DNA of 50,918 nucleotides from Draconibacterium orientale (GTDB lineage: Bacteria; Bacteroidota; Bacteroidia; Bacteroidales; JAADGE01). Of the stretch, positions 41,820-50,918 are shown piece after piece. The translations under genes and the position numbers were made by a program. The stretch lies in contig DZBS01000007.1 in NCBI GenBank assembly GCA_022729995.1, positions 1 through 50,918 of the forward strand, written 5' to 3'. The notes beneath the pieces were generated by a model. It was not told the DNA's origin. It was given only the letters and a program-made list of their open reading frames with translations, and did not search any database. Every line of letters starts with the position of its first letter. Position 1 is the first letter of the stretch.

Positions 41820-42812
41820 TTACATTATTTCTCTTAATTTATCAATATCCGGTAATGCATTCCTATATTTAGAAGGTATTTCTTTACTTGTTTTATAGGT
41901 AGCAACACCCATAGGTTTGTTAAAATCACGAAATGCAAACTCAACAAATTTATCGTTTTTAGACTTACAAAGAATAATTCCAATTGAAGGATTTTCATTC
42001 GGTTGTTTTACGTATTCATCTAATACTGATAAATATAAATTCATTTTTCCGACATATTCTGCTTTAAATTTCCCTGTTTTAAGTTCGAAAGCTACAAGAC
42101 TTTGTAATTTTCTCTGATAAAAAAGTAAATCAATAAACAGTTCTTCATTTTCAACTTTTACTCGATATTGATTGCCTATAAATGCAAAATCGCTTCCTAA
42201 TGACATTATGAATTTTTTGATATTTTTAACAATTTCTCTCTCAACTTCCGGTTCGTAATCTTCATCATCGGTATTTATAAAGTCCCATAAATATTCGTCT
42301 TTAAATAAACTAACAGCTTTATTGCTAATTTTCGCGGGCAAAGTTTTGGTAAAATTATTAGGCAATTTACCTTTTTGTTTAAATAAATTATCTTTTAAGT
42401 GTTTTTCAAGAATTCTGAATGACCAAAAATTTTGAGATGTTTCAATAATATAAAATAATCGTTCGTCCGTGTTGTCTGTTTTAGAAAGAATTAAATAGTG
42501 CAAAGAAAATCCGATAGAAAAGAAACTTTCTGCAAATTGGTTCAACAGTGTTGAACCGATTGAATTAAATTTTTCCGACTTAATTTGGTTTAGCAGTGTT
42601 GAACTAAAATCAATTTCTTGATTATTAAGATTTTGCAATTGACCTGATTCTGCATTTGTAATTTGAAAATAAGTATAATTTAATTTTGTTTTAAGAAAAT
42701 TCTTATCTGTTCTTTTTCTTTGATGAAAAATAAAAAAATATTCAATTGTGATAAATTTATACGTAATCTTATGCAGGTAGAATCGATATTTTATGGAATT
42801 TACAAAATACAA
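41820..42812 (-). CDS. YhcG-like PDDEXK nuclease domain protein, N-terminus altered
   Basis: The C-terminal 200 residues match the DUF1016/YhcG nuclease: LSKTDNTDERLFYIIETSQN with NFWSFRILEKHL, then FIGNQYRVKVENEELFIDLL and FYQRKLQSLVAFELKTGKF, holding the PD-(D/E)xK acidic and Lys residues. GKMNLYLSVLDEYVKQPNEN and PSIGIILCKSKND follow. The usual DUF1016 N-terminal DNA-binding domain is not recognisable; instead there is a divergent stretch with two STLLNQ repeats. The true start is uncertain. The family includes structure-specific and junction nucleases. Truncation or replacement is likely. Confidence 0.75.
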   Translation of the reverse strand: MYFVNSIKYRFYLHKITYKFITIEYFFIFHQRKRTDKNFLKTKLNYTYFQITNAESGQLQNLNNQEIDFSSTLLNQIKSEKFNSIGSTLLNQFAESFFSIGFSLHYLILSKTDNTDERLFYIIETSQNFWSFRILEKHLKDNLFKQKGKLPNNFTKTLPAKISNKAVSLFKDEYLWDFINTDDEDYEPEVEREIVKNIKKFIMSLGSDFAFIGNQYRVKVENEELFIDLLFYQRKLQSLVAFELKTGKFKAEYVGKMNLYLSVLDEYVKQPNENPSIGIILCKSKNDKFVEFAFRDFNKPMGVATYKTSKEIPSKYRNALPDIDKLREIM

Positions 42813-42840
42813 TACAAAGAATGATGAATAAAATAAAAAA

Positions 42841-42911
42841 TGTCATTTTAAATAAAGAAGTTTTATATGTAAGTAATTAGCATATAATTAAACATTCTAT
42901 TTAAAATGACA
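42841..42911 (-). terminator. Nested hairpin terminator of the rpoBC-DUF3467 operon
   Basis: A 14-bp perfect outer stem (TGTCATTTTAAATA at 42841-42854, TATTTAAAATGACA at 42898-42911) encloses an inner 7-bp stem TTATATG/CATATAA. On the minus strand six T follow. It could also be a small non-coding repeat element. Confidence 0.65.
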
Positions 42912-42943
42912 AGTGAAAAAATTAATATTTTCCTAAAATAATA

Positions 42944-43258
42944 CTATGCTTCGGGTGTTGGGCCTCCAAAATTCATTGGCATTGGCGGTCCGTCAAAATT
43001 CCCTTTAATTTCGCCGAAAGTTTTTTCAAACTTATTCACATTTTCTTTTAAAGCTCCAAGCAATCTTTTAGCGTTATCGGGAGTTAAAATAATTCTTGAT
43101 TTAACTGGTGCTTTTGGTGCTCCGGGCATAACTCTCACAAAATCAATAATAAATTCTGATGAAGAGTGTGAAATAATAGCTAAATTAGAATATGTTCCTT
43201 GCGAAACTTCTTGAGAAAGCTCAATGTCTAATCTGTTTTGATTTTGTTTATTTTCCAT
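42944..43258 (-). CDS. DUF3467 protein
   Basis: The 104-residue protein is a full DUF3467 domain: RLDIELSQEVSQGTYSNLAI, ISHSSSEFIIDFVRVMPGAP, RIILTPDNAKRLLGALKENV. The C-terminus is rich in Gly, Pro and Met (PPMPMNFGGPTPEA). The frame is open to 43300, but Met at 43258 fits the family and lies outside the upstream hairpin at 43274-43302. It follows rpoC, its usual position in Bacteroidota; the role is unknown. Confidence 0.88.
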   Translation of the reverse strand: MENKQNQNRLDIELSQEVSQGTYSNLAIISHSSSEFIIDFVRVMPGAPKAPVKSRIILTPDNAKRLLGALKENVNKFEKTFGEIKGNFDGPPMPMNFGGPTPEA

Positions 43259-43273
43259 AATGTGTATTTTTAA

Positions 43274-43302
43274 AAATGGCCAAGTATAAAACTCGGCCAT
43301 TT
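43274..43302 (-). terminator. Hairpin between rpoC and the DUF3467 gene
   Basis: AAATGGCC and GGCCATTT form an 8-bp GC-containing stem. On the minus strand TTTTTA follows. It may partly terminate rpoC transcripts and so lower expression of the DUF3467 gene. Confidence 0.75.
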
Positions 43303-43342
43303 AGTAATTTGTTATTAATTATTCGAAAATATAGAATTAAAA

Positions 43343-46300
43343 TTAATCGTCATTTTCGTCATCGTCATAAATTTTATCATATTCTTCTTGAGAACCTACA
43401 ATAATGTTTTCATAAACTCTCATACCCGTTCCGGCAGGAATTTTATGTCCGACAATAATGTTTTCTTTAAGACCCAATAATCCATCAACTTTACCGGAAA
43501 TTGCAGCCATATTTAAAACTTTTGTTGTTTCTTGGAATGATGCAGCCGATAAGAAACTCTTTGTTTGCAAAGCAGCTTTGGTAATTCCCTGAAGAACGGG
43601 GCTTGATGTTGCAGGAACAGCATCTCTGGCCACTACAAGTTTTAAATCTTTACGTTTCATTGCAGAGTTTTCATCTCTTAATTGACGTGAAGTAACAATT
43701 TGACCGGCTTTTAATTTTTGAGAATCTCCTGAGTCTTCAATTACTTTTTTACCGTAAATACTATCGTTTTCATCTCTAAAATCCCATTTGTCAACAATTT
43801 CTTTTTCTCTAAAAATTGTGTCACCGGAATCGTCAATAATTACTTTAAGCATCATTTGTCTAACAATAACTTCAAAGTGTTTGTCATTAATTTTCACACC
43901 TTGCATACGATAAACATCTTGAACTTCATTAACAATATACTCTTGAACTTTTGTAGTTCCTTTAATTGCTAAAATATCCGAAGGTGTAATTGCTCCGTCG
44001 GAAAGAGCAGTTCCTGCTTTAACGTAATCGCCGGGTTGAACAAGAATTTGTTTTGTTAAAGAAACAAGATATTTTTGTTCTTCACCGGTTTTAGATTTTA
44101 TAACAACTTCCTTTTTACCTCTTTTAATTGCACCGAAAGAAACAATACCGTCGATTTCGGAAACAGTTGCGGGATTAGAAGGATTACGAGCTTCAACAAG
44201 TTCGGTAACTCTTGGAAGACCTCCGGTGATGTCACCGGTTTTACCGGCACTTCTCGGAATTTTTGCAAGAATACTGCCATGAACAATATCTTGTCCGTTT
44301 TCTACCGAAATATGTGCTCCTGCGGGTAAGTTATATGAATTAATAACATTTCCGTCGGCATTTAAAATTGCAATTTCGGCATTTTTAGTTTTATCTTTTG
44401 ATTCGATAATTACTTTTTCAATGTAATTAGTTTGCTCGTCTTTTTCAATTTTGTATGTAATACCTTCAACAAGATGTTTGAAAGCAACAGTACCTGAAAC
44501 TTCTGTAATAATAACAGCATTGTATGGATCCCATTCGCAAATCATATCACCTTTTTTCACTTCGCTTCCGTCAGGAATTCTTAATTTAGCTCCGTAAGGC
44601 ACAGTATAATTTGTGAGCATGATATTTGTATTTTTGTCAAATATTTTAAGCTCAGTCATTCTACTGATAACAATTTCGAAATCATTTCCTATTGAAGAAA
44701 CAGTTCTAAGTTCTTCAAATCTTGCAATACCGTCATATTTAGCAACAATATTGTTTTCGGAAGCAGCACCTCCCGCAACCCCTCCAACGTGGAAAGTTCT
44801 AAGAGTAAGCTGTGTTCCGGGTTCTCCGATTGATTGAGCTGCAATAACTCCAACAGCTTCACCTTTTTTCACCATTCTTCCGGAAGCTAAATTTCTTCCG
44901 TAACATTTAGCACAAACTCCGTGTCTTGTTTCGCAAGTTAATACCGAACGAATTTCAACGTTTTCAATTGGAGAATCTTCAATTTCCTGAGCAATTTCTT
45001 CTGTTATTTCATCACCGGAAACAACAATCAATTTGTTTGTATTTGGATGATAAACATCGTGAACAGTAGTCCTACCAAGTATTCTTTCAAATAAAGTTTC
45101 TTGAACCTCATCTTTTTGAGTAATTGCAGAAGCCATAAGTCCTCTTAAAGTTCCGCAATCTTCTTCACGAATAACAACATCTTGAGCAACGTCAACAAGA
45201 CGTCGGGTTAAATAACCTGCATCGGCAGTTTTAAGAGCAGTATCGGCAAGACCTTTTCTGGCACCGTGAGTAGAAATAAAATATTCAAGAACCGATAATC
45301 CTTCTTTAAAGTTAGAAAGAATAGGGTTTTCGATAATTTGACCACCTGTTGCACCGGCTTTTTGAGGTTTAGCCATAAGTCCTCTCATACCCGAAAGCTG
45401 TCTAATTTGCTCTCTCGAACCTCTTGCTCCGGAATCCAACATCATATATACCGAATTGAAACCTTGCTTATCTGAGCTAAGCTCTGTCATAACTTGGTGA
45501 GTCAATTTTGCGTTTGTATGTGTCCAGATATCAATAATTTGATTATATCTTTCGTTGTTTGCTATAACCCCCATATTGAAGTTGTCAAGAACTTCTTCAA
45601 CTTGACGATAACCTTCATCAACTAATTCAGTTTTTGCGATAGGAATAATAATATCATCAAGATTAAAAGATAAGCCGCCTTCAAAAGCAGATTTATATCC
45701 TAAGTCTTTAATATCGTCAAGGAAATTTGCTGCAACAGCCATTCCGCATTTTGTAAGCAAGTCCTTAATAATATCTCTTAAAGATTTTTTAGTAAGAAGT
45801 TTATTAATATATCCAACTTCTTTCGGAACAAATTGGTTGAAAACAATTCTTCCCACAGTAGTTTCAATTAACTCGCCGTTAATTCTAACTTTAACAATAG
45901 CGTGAATGTCAACAACTTTTTCATTCAAAGCAATAATTGCTTCTTCCGGTGAATAAAAAATAAGACCTTCTCCCCTAACAATATGTTCCGGTGTGCTTTT
46001 TCTGGGTTTTGTAATGTAATATAAACCCAAAACCATGTCTTGTGAAGGAACTGTAACCGGAGCACCGTTTGCAGGATTCAAAATATTATGTGATGCCAAC
46101 ATGAGCATTTGCGCTTCTAAAATTGCGGCATTACCTAACGGAAGATGAACAGCCATTTGGTCACCGTCGAAGTCGGCGTTGAATGCAGTACAAACCAAAG
46201 GGTGCAATTGAATAGCTTTTCCTTCAATAAGTTTTGGTTGAAATGCTTGAATACCGAGTCTGTGAAGAGTTGGCGCACGATTTAGGAGAATTGGATGTCC

Positions 46301-47587
46301 TTTAAGAACATTTTCCAAAATATCCCAAACTACGGAATCTCTTCTGTCAACAATTTTCTTGGCAGATTTAACAGTTTTTACAATCCCTCTTTCAATAAGT
46401 TTTCTTATAATGAAAGGTTTGTAAAGTTCTGCAGCCATTTGCTTTGGAATTCCGCATTCGTGTAATTTCAATTCGGGTCCGACAACAATAACGGAACGAG
46501 CAGAATAATCAACACGTTTACCTAAAAGGTTTTGACGGAAACGTCCTTGTTTACCTTTTAAACTGTCGCTTAATGATTTTAAAGGTCTGTTTGCTTCTGT
46601 TTTTACTGCGCTTGATTTTCTTGAATTATCGAATAATGAATCAACAGCTTCTTGTAACATACGTTTTTCATTACGTAAAATTACTTCGGGAGCTTTAATT
46701 TCGATAAGTCTTTTTAATCTGTTATTTCTGATTATAACTCTTCTGTATAAATCGTTAAGGTCAGATGTTGCAAATCTGCCGCCGTCCAAAGGCACTAAAG
46801 GTCTTAATTCCGGCGGAATAACGGGTACAACTTTAACAACCATCCATTGCGGTTTGTTAATATCTTGTGAACCCTGTAAAGCAGTAACAACTTGAAGTCT
46901 TTTTAGTGCTTCATTTTTTCTTTGTTGTGAAGTTTCTTTATTTGCTTTATCCCTTAAATCATAAGCTAAATCGTCAAGTTGAATATTTGACAATAAATCA
47001 AAAATAGCTTCTCCACCCATTTTAGCAATAAACTTGTCGGGATTTGAATCATCCATCATTTGATTTTCTCTCGGTAAACTTTCAAGAATATCAATATACT
47101 CTTCTTCAGTTAAGAAATCGAGTTTATCTATACCGTCGGCTTTTTTAATTCCGGGATTTACAACAACGTATCTTTCGTAATAAATTATTGCATCTAATTT
47201 TTTAGAAGGTAAACCTAATAAATACCCAATTTTGTTAGGTAAAGAGCGGAAATACCAAATATGAACTACAGGAACAACAAGGGAAATATGCCCTGTTCTT
47301 TCGCGTCTGACTTTTTTTTCTGTAACTTCAACGCCACATCTATCGCAAACGATTCCTTTGTATCTGATTCTTTTGTATTTACCGCAATGACATTCGTAAT
47401 CTTTAACAGGTCCGAATATTCTTTCGCAAAAGAGACCGTCTCTTTCGGGTTTGTAAGTTCTATAATTTATAGTTTCGGGTTTAAGAACTTCTCCGCTGGA
47501 ATGTTCCAGGATTTCTTCCGGGGAAGATAAACTTATAACTACTTTGGTAAATTCGCTGTTAGCTTTATTCGTTCTTCTGAAAGCCAT
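43343..47587 (-). CDS. rpoC: DNA-directed RNA polymerase subunit beta'
   Basis: The 1414-residue largest subunit holds the active site. The N-terminal zinc site is [20 protein letters not shown]. The catalytic Mg motif is [12 protein letters not shown]. The bridge helix region contains [20 protein letters not shown]. The second zinc site is [13 protein letters not shown] together with an upstream Cys in [10 protein letters not shown]. The C-terminal [20 protein letters not shown] is followed by an acidic tail (YDDDENDD). Length is typical for Bacteroidota. It follows rpoB by 62 bp. Confidence 0.98.
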   Translation of the reverse strand: MAFRRTNKANSEFTKVVISLSSPEEILEHSSGEVLKPETINYRTYKPERDGLFCERIFGPVKDYECHCGKYKRIRYKGIVCDRCGVEVTEKKVRRERTGHISLVVPVVHIWYFRSLPNKIGYLLGLPSKKLDAIIYYERYVVVNPGIKKADGIDKLDFLTEEEYIDILESLPRENQMMDDSNPDKFIAKMGGEAIFDLLSNIQLDDLAYDLRDKANKETSQQRKNEALKRLQVVTALQGSQDINKPQWMVVKVVPVIPPELRPLVPLDGGRFATSDLNDLYRRVIIRNNRLKRLIEIKAPEVILRNEKRMLQEAVDSLFDNSRKSSAVKTEANRPLKSLSDSLKGKQGRFRQNLLGKRVDYSARSVIVVGPELKLHECGIPKQMAAELYKPFIIRKLIERGIVKTVKSAKKIVDRRDSVVWDILENVLKGHPILLNRAPTLHRLGIQAFQPKLIEGKAIQLHPLVCTAFNADFDGDQMAVHLPLGNAAILEAQMLMLASHNILNPANGAPVTVPSQDMVLGLYYITKPRKSTPEHIVRGEGLIFYSPEEAIIALNEKVVDIHAIVKVRINGELIETTVGRIVFNQFVPKEVGYINKLLTKKSLRDIIKDLLTKCGMAVAANFLDDIKDLGYKSAFEGGLSFNLDDIIIPIAKTELVDEGYRQVEEVLDNFNMGVIANNERYNQIIDIWTHTNAKLTHQVMTELSSDKQGFNSVYMMLDSGARGSREQIRQLSGMRGLMAKPQKAGATGGQIIENPILSNFKEGLSVLEYFISTHGARKGLADTALKTADAGYLTRRLVDVAQDVVIREEDCGTLRGLMASAITQKDEVQETLFERILGRTTVHDVYHPNTNKLIVVSGDEITEEIAQEIEDSPIENVEIRSVLTCETRHGVCAKCYGRNLASGRMVKKGEAVGVIAAQSIGEPGTQLTLRTFHVGGVAGGAASENNIVAKYDGIARFEELRTVSSIGNDFEIVISRMTELKIFDKNTNIMLTNYTVPYGAKLRIPDGSEVKKGDMICEWDPYNAVIITEVSGTVAFKHLVEGITYKIEKDEQTNYIEKVIIESKDKTKNAEIAILNADGNVINSYNLPAGAHISVENGQDIVHGSILAKIPRSAGKTGDITGGLPRVTELVEARNPSNPATVSEIDGIVSFGAIKRGKKEVVIKSKTGEEQKYLVSLTKQILVQPGDYVKAGTALSDGAITPSDILAIKGTTKVQEYIVNEVQDVYRMQGVKINDKHFEVIVRQMMLKVIIDDSGDTIFREKEIVDKWDFRDENDSIYGKKVIEDSGDSQKLKAGQIVTSRQLRDENSAMKRKDLKLVVARDAVPATSSPVLQGITKAALQTKSFLSAASFQETTKVLNMAAISGKVDGLLGLKENIIVGHKIPAGTGMRVYENIIVGSQEEYDKIYDDDENDD

Positions 47588-47649
47588 ATTATAAATTTAA
47601 AACTGTGTGTAATTGTATAAAAATAATATCTCTAAAAAATAATTTTAAA

Positions 47650-50600
47650 TTAAACTAAAGAGATGCTGAGACCAAGTCCTCTCAATTCGTGTAATAACAC
47701 GTTAAATGATTCCGGAACTCCCGGTGTGGGAAGCGGTTTACCTTTAACGATGGCTTCATAAGCTTTTGCTCTACCAATAACATCATCAGATTTTACGGTA
47801 AGCATTTCTTGTAAAACATGTGCTGCTCCAAAAGCTTCAAGAGCCCAAACTTCCATTTCTCCAAATCTTTGACCTCCAAACTGAGCTTTACCGCCAAGTG
47901 GTTGTTGTGTGATAAGTGAGTATGGCCCGATAGACCTTGCGTGCATTTTGTCGTCAACCATGTGACCAAGTTTAAGCATATAAATTACGCCGACAGTTGC
48001 CGGTTGATCAAATTTATGACCGGTTCCGCCGTCGTATAAATATGTTTTACCGTATCTTGGAATTCCGGCTTTTTCGGTATATTCATTAATTTGTTCGATT
48101 GATGCACCATCGAAAATCGGAGTAAAGAATGACACTCCCAATTCTTTTCCTGCCCAACCTAAAACAGATTCGTAAATTTGTCCGAGGTTCATACGAGAAG
48201 GCACACCTAATGGATTAAGAACAATATCAACAGGTGTTCCGTCTTCAAGAAACGGCATATCTTCGTCTCTAACGATTCTTGCAACAATACCTTTATTTCC
48301 GTGACGTCCTGCCATTTTATCGCCAACTTTTACTTTACGTTTTTTTGCAATATAAACTTTTGCAAGTTGAACAATACCTATTGGCAATTCGTCTCCAACT
48401 GTAATATTGTATTTTTTACGTCTGAATACACTGTCAATTTCTTTGTATTTAAGTGTAAAATTGTGTAAAAGTTTAGAAATAAATTTATTTTTATCTTTAT
48501 CCGTAGTCCATTTATTTGGATTAACGGTAATAAAATCAATCTCTTGTAATTGTTTCAATGTAAACTTTTTACCTTTGGCAAATATTTCAATGCCAAGATA
48601 ATCTTTAACGCCTTGAGATGTTTTCCCGTTAACAAGAATAAATAGTTTGTCAATTAATCTCTCTGTAAGAGTATTAATTTCTTTATTGAATTCTGCTTCT
48701 AACTTTTCTAAAATCGGTTTATCGGCATTTTTAGCTTTTCTGCTTTTCATTGAGCGAGTGAACAGTTTTTTGTCGATAACAACACCTTGCAATGAAGGAG
48801 AAGCTTTTAAAGAGGCATCTTTTACATCACCGGCTTTGTCGCCGAAAATTGCTCTAAGAAGTTTTTCTTCCGGAGAAGGATCAGATTCTCCTTTTGGAGT
48901 AATTTTACCGATAAGAATATCGCCGGGTCTAACATGAGCACCAACTCTAATTATACCGTTTTCATCAAGATTTCTGGTCGTTTCTTCGCTAACATTTGGA
49001 ATATCGGGAGTTAACTCTTCCATTCCTCTTTTAGTGTCACGAACTTCAAGAATATGTTCTTCGATGTGAATTGAAGTGAAAATATCTTCCCTAACAACTC
49101 TTTCGGATATAACAATCGCATCTTCAAAATTGTAACCTTTCCAAGGCATGAATGCAACTTTAAGGTTTTTACCCAAAGCTAATTCACCTTTGCTTGTGGA
49201 ATAACCGTCGGTTAAAATTTGTCCTAATTTAACCTTATCGCCTTTATGAACAATTGGAGTTAAATTTAAACAAGTATTTTGATTAGTTTTCTTGAATTTT
49301 TGTAATTTATATCTGACGGAATCATCATCGAAAGAAACAAATTTATCATCTTCATCTCTATAATATCTGATAATAATTTCGTCGGCATCAACATATTCAA
49401 CAACACCTTCTCCTTCGGCAACAATGTGAGTTCTGGCATCTTTAACAACCATAGGCTCAATTCCGGTACCAACAATTGGTGCTTCTGAAACAAGTAAAGG
49501 AACTGCTTGCCTCATCATGTTTGATCCCATCAATGCTCTGTTCGCATCATCATGTTCCAAAAAGGGAATTAAAGATGCAGCAATAGATGCAATTTGGTTG
49601 GGAGCAACGTCCATGTAGTCAACTTTTTCTCTCTCAATATGAGGAAAATCGCCGTGAGATCTTGATTTTACTTTTTCTGAAGTAAAATTTCCTTCATAGT
49701 CAATATTTGCATTTGCTTGAGCAATAACCTTATCGTCTTCTTCTTCGGCACTTAAATATGTGATTCCTTCGTTAGAAATATCTACAGTTCCGGTTTCAAC
49801 TTTTCGGTATGGTGTTTCAATAAATCCTAACGGGTTTATTTTTGCAAATACACAAAGTGAAGAAATAAGTCCAATATTTGGTCCTTCGGGAGTTTCAATC
49901 GGGCAAAGTCTTCCGTAATGGGTATAGTGAACGTCTCTTACTTCAAAACCTGCTCTTTCTCTGGATAAACCACCCGGTCCTAAAGCAGAAAGTCTTCTTT
50001 TGTGAGTCATTTCCGCCAATGGGTTTGTTTGATCCATAAATTGAGACAATTGGTTTGTTCCAAAAAATGAATTTATAACAGATGAAAGTGTTTTTGCATT
50101 AATTAAATCAACAGGAGTGAAAACTTCGTTGTCTCTAACATTCATTCTTTCACGAATAGTTCTGGCCATACGAGCAAGACCTACACCGAATTGGCTGGCC
50201 AATTGTTCGCCGACAGTTCTAACACGTCTGTTGCTAAGATGATCGATATCATCTACATCAGTTTTAGAGTTGATAAGTTCAATAAGATGTTTTATAATTT
50301 CAATAATATCCTCTTTTGTTAAAACTCTAACTTCTTCGGAAATATTTAAATTTAACTTTTTATTGATTTTATATCGTCCAACATCACCAAGGTCGTATCT
50401 TTTATCAGAGAAGAATAAATTATCTATAACTTCTCTTGCAGTGCTTTCATCCGGCGGTTCTGCGTTACGTAACTGTCTGTATATATGCAATACTGCTTCT
50501 TTTTCAGAGTTACAAGGGTCTTTTTGAAGAGTACTGTAAATGATTGCATAGTCAATGTGGTTCTGACCTTCTTTGTGAATAAGAATTGTTTTAGCGTCTG

Positions 50601-50918
50601 CATCAATAATTTCGTCGATATGTTCGTCTTCTAAAACAGTTTCTCGGTCGATAATTACTTCATTTCTTTCAATAGAAACAACTTCTCCGGTGTCTTCGTC
50701 AACAAAGTCTTCAACCCAAGATTTTAATATTCTGGCGGCAAGTCTTCTTCCTACATATTTTTTCAAACTTGCTTTTGAAACTTTAATTTCGTCTGCAAGG
50801 TTGAAAATTTCGAGAATTTCTTTGTCGCTTTCAAATCCGATAGCTCTAAGAAGAGTTGTTACCGGTAATTTTTTCTTTCTATCGATATAAGCGTACATAA
50901 CGTTGTTAATATCGGTAG
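47650..50918 (-). CDS. rpoB: DNA-directed RNA polymerase subunit beta (5' end outside window)
   Basis: At least 1,088 residues of the beta subunit are present; the coding frame is still open at the window edge (TDINNV precedes the Met at 50898), so about 180 N-terminal residues are missing. The rifampicin region reads [20 protein letters not shown] and [13 protein letters not shown], with the usual Asp, His and Ser at E. coli positions 516, 526 and 531, so no common resistance change is seen. [40 protein letters not shown] and a C-terminal [13 protein letters not shown] are typical. Confidence 0.97.
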   Translation of the reverse strand, partial: TDINNVMYAYIDRKKKLPVTTLLRAIGFESDKEILEIFNLADEIKVSKASLKKYVGRRLAARILKSWVEDFVDEDTGEVVSIERNEVIIDRETVLEDEHIDEIIDADAKTILIHKEGQNHIDYAIIYSTLQKDPCNSEKEAVLHIYRQLRNAEPPDESTAREVIDNLFFSDKRYDLGDVGRYKINKKLNLNISEEVRVLTKEDIIEIIKHLIELINSKTDVDDIDHLSNRRVRTVGEQLASQFGVGLARMARTIRERMNVRDNEVFTPVDLINAKTLSSVINSFFGTNQLSQFMDQTNPLAEMTHKRRLSALGPGGLSRERAGFEVRDVHYTHYGRLCPIETPEGPNIGLISSLCVFAKINPLGFIETPYRKVETGTVDISNEGITYLSAEEEDDKVIAQANANIDYEGNFTSEKVKSRSHGDFPHIEREKVDYMDVAPNQIASIAASLIPFLEHDDANRALMGSNMMRQAVPLLVSEAPIVGTGIEPMVVKDARTHIVAEGEGVVEYVDADEIIIRYYRDEDDKFVSFDDDSVRYKLQKFKKTNQNTCLNLTPIVHKGDKVKLGQILTDGYSTSKGELALGKNLKVAFMPWKGYNFEDAIVISERVVREDIFTSIHIEEHILEVRDTKRGMEELTPDIPNVSEETTRNLDENGIIRVGAHVRPGDILIGKITPKGESDPSPEEKLLRAIFGDKAGDVKDASLKASPSLQGVVIDKKLFTRSMKSRKAKNADKPILEKLEAEFNKEINTLTERLIDKLFILVNGKTSQGVKDYLGIEIFAKGKKFTLKQLQEIDFITVNPNKWTTDKDKNKFISKLLHNFTLKYKEIDSVFRRKKYNITVGDELPIGIVQLAKVYIAKKRKVKVGDKMAGRHGNKGIVARIVRDEDMPFLEDGTPVDIVLNPLGVPSRMNLGQIYESVLGWAGKELGVSFFTPIFDGASIEQINEYTEKAGIPRYGKTYLYDGGTGHKFDQPATVGVIYMLKLGHMVDDKMHARSIGPYSLITQQPLGGKAQFGGQRFGEMEVWALEAFGAAHVLQEMLTVKSDDVIGRAKAYEAIVKGKPLPTPGVPESFNVLLHELRGLGLSISLV

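Noticed and set aside
50008-50100. Rifampicin-resistance substitutions in rpoB
   Set aside because: The key Asp, His and Ser of the resistance region are all the usual residues.
1-50918. CRISPR array
   Set aside because: No series of regularly spaced identical repeats occurs; the repeats found come in two copies only.

Overview
The window is about 51 kb of an AT-rich bacterial chromosome. It most likely comes from the phylum Bacteroidota. The reasons are: exact Bacteroidota -7 promoter boxes (TAnnTTTG) upstream of several genes, three of them with a well-spaced TTTG -33 box; no evident Shine-Dalgarno sequences; a GldH gliding lipoprotein; two PorE-like TPR/PD40/OmpA proteins; DUF4783, DUF1573, a PSP1 gene next to gldH, and rpoBC followed by DUF3467. 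I cannot name the species.

Layout. 1-2.8 kb: two TCA-cycle genes on + (sucD, fumC). 2.8-3.7 kb: a REP-associated tyrosine transposase (RAYT) between two near-identical palindromic REP doublets. 3.7-10.4 kb: housekeeping genes on - (exo/endonuclease-phosphatase family protein, trmB, NUDIX hydrolase, FtsX-type permease, aminotransferase, DUF1573 lipoprotein, tag, mogA/moaB-like). 10.6-15.6 kb: two tandem PorE-like envelope proteins on +. 15.6-17.3 kb: a WtpA/WtpB-type molybdate/tungstate uptake pair with no ATPase gene. 17.4-21.1 kb: O-methyltransferase (+), then gldH, PSP1/RicT and holB (-). 21.3-26.1 kb: a + strand cluster of LRR protein, CheR, degenerate CheR, CheB without receiver domain, membrane GAF protein and DUF4783 protein. 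26.1-34.4 kb: nadC, a GNAT gene and a CAU-anticodon tRNA on -, START-like, YbjQ, a tiny membrane protein, then lptG, two glycosyltransferases, ribBA and an HD protein. 34.4-37.0 kb: an accessory island of small paired genes on - (DUF4926 plus broken DUF6883, PIN toxin plus antitoxin, DUF2283 plus truncated DUF4258), linked by shared repeats and promoters. 37.3-40.7 kb: DUF1858 protein and two aldehyde dehydrogenases (ALDH7 type, and ALDH4/PruA type). 41.1-42.8 kb: a membrane protein and a YhcG-like nuclease missing its N-terminal domain. 42.9-50.9 kb: DUF3467, rpoC and the 3' part of rpoB, cut by the window edge.

The most unusual observation is a duplicated block of roughly 90-100 bp immediately in front of both cheB and the DUF4783 gene. 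Each copy can encode a tiny peptide with identical ends, MKHP-x12-GCSY. The same bases form an inverted repeat, AACATCC/GGATGTT, around a variable middle. Both copies end in the same AAACAGATGAA context, which supplies the start codon of the next gene. This could be a translated leader or attenuator, a structured RNA, or a micro-peptide family. The 13 differences in the 37-base middle do not favour third codon positions, which slightly favours an RNA/DNA-level element over a conserved peptide.

The second interesting area is 34.4-36.5 kb. Two different two-gene modules there share a nearly identical 48-bp promoter block upstream and a related roughly 70-bp palindromic block downstream, so they look like stacked interchangeable units.
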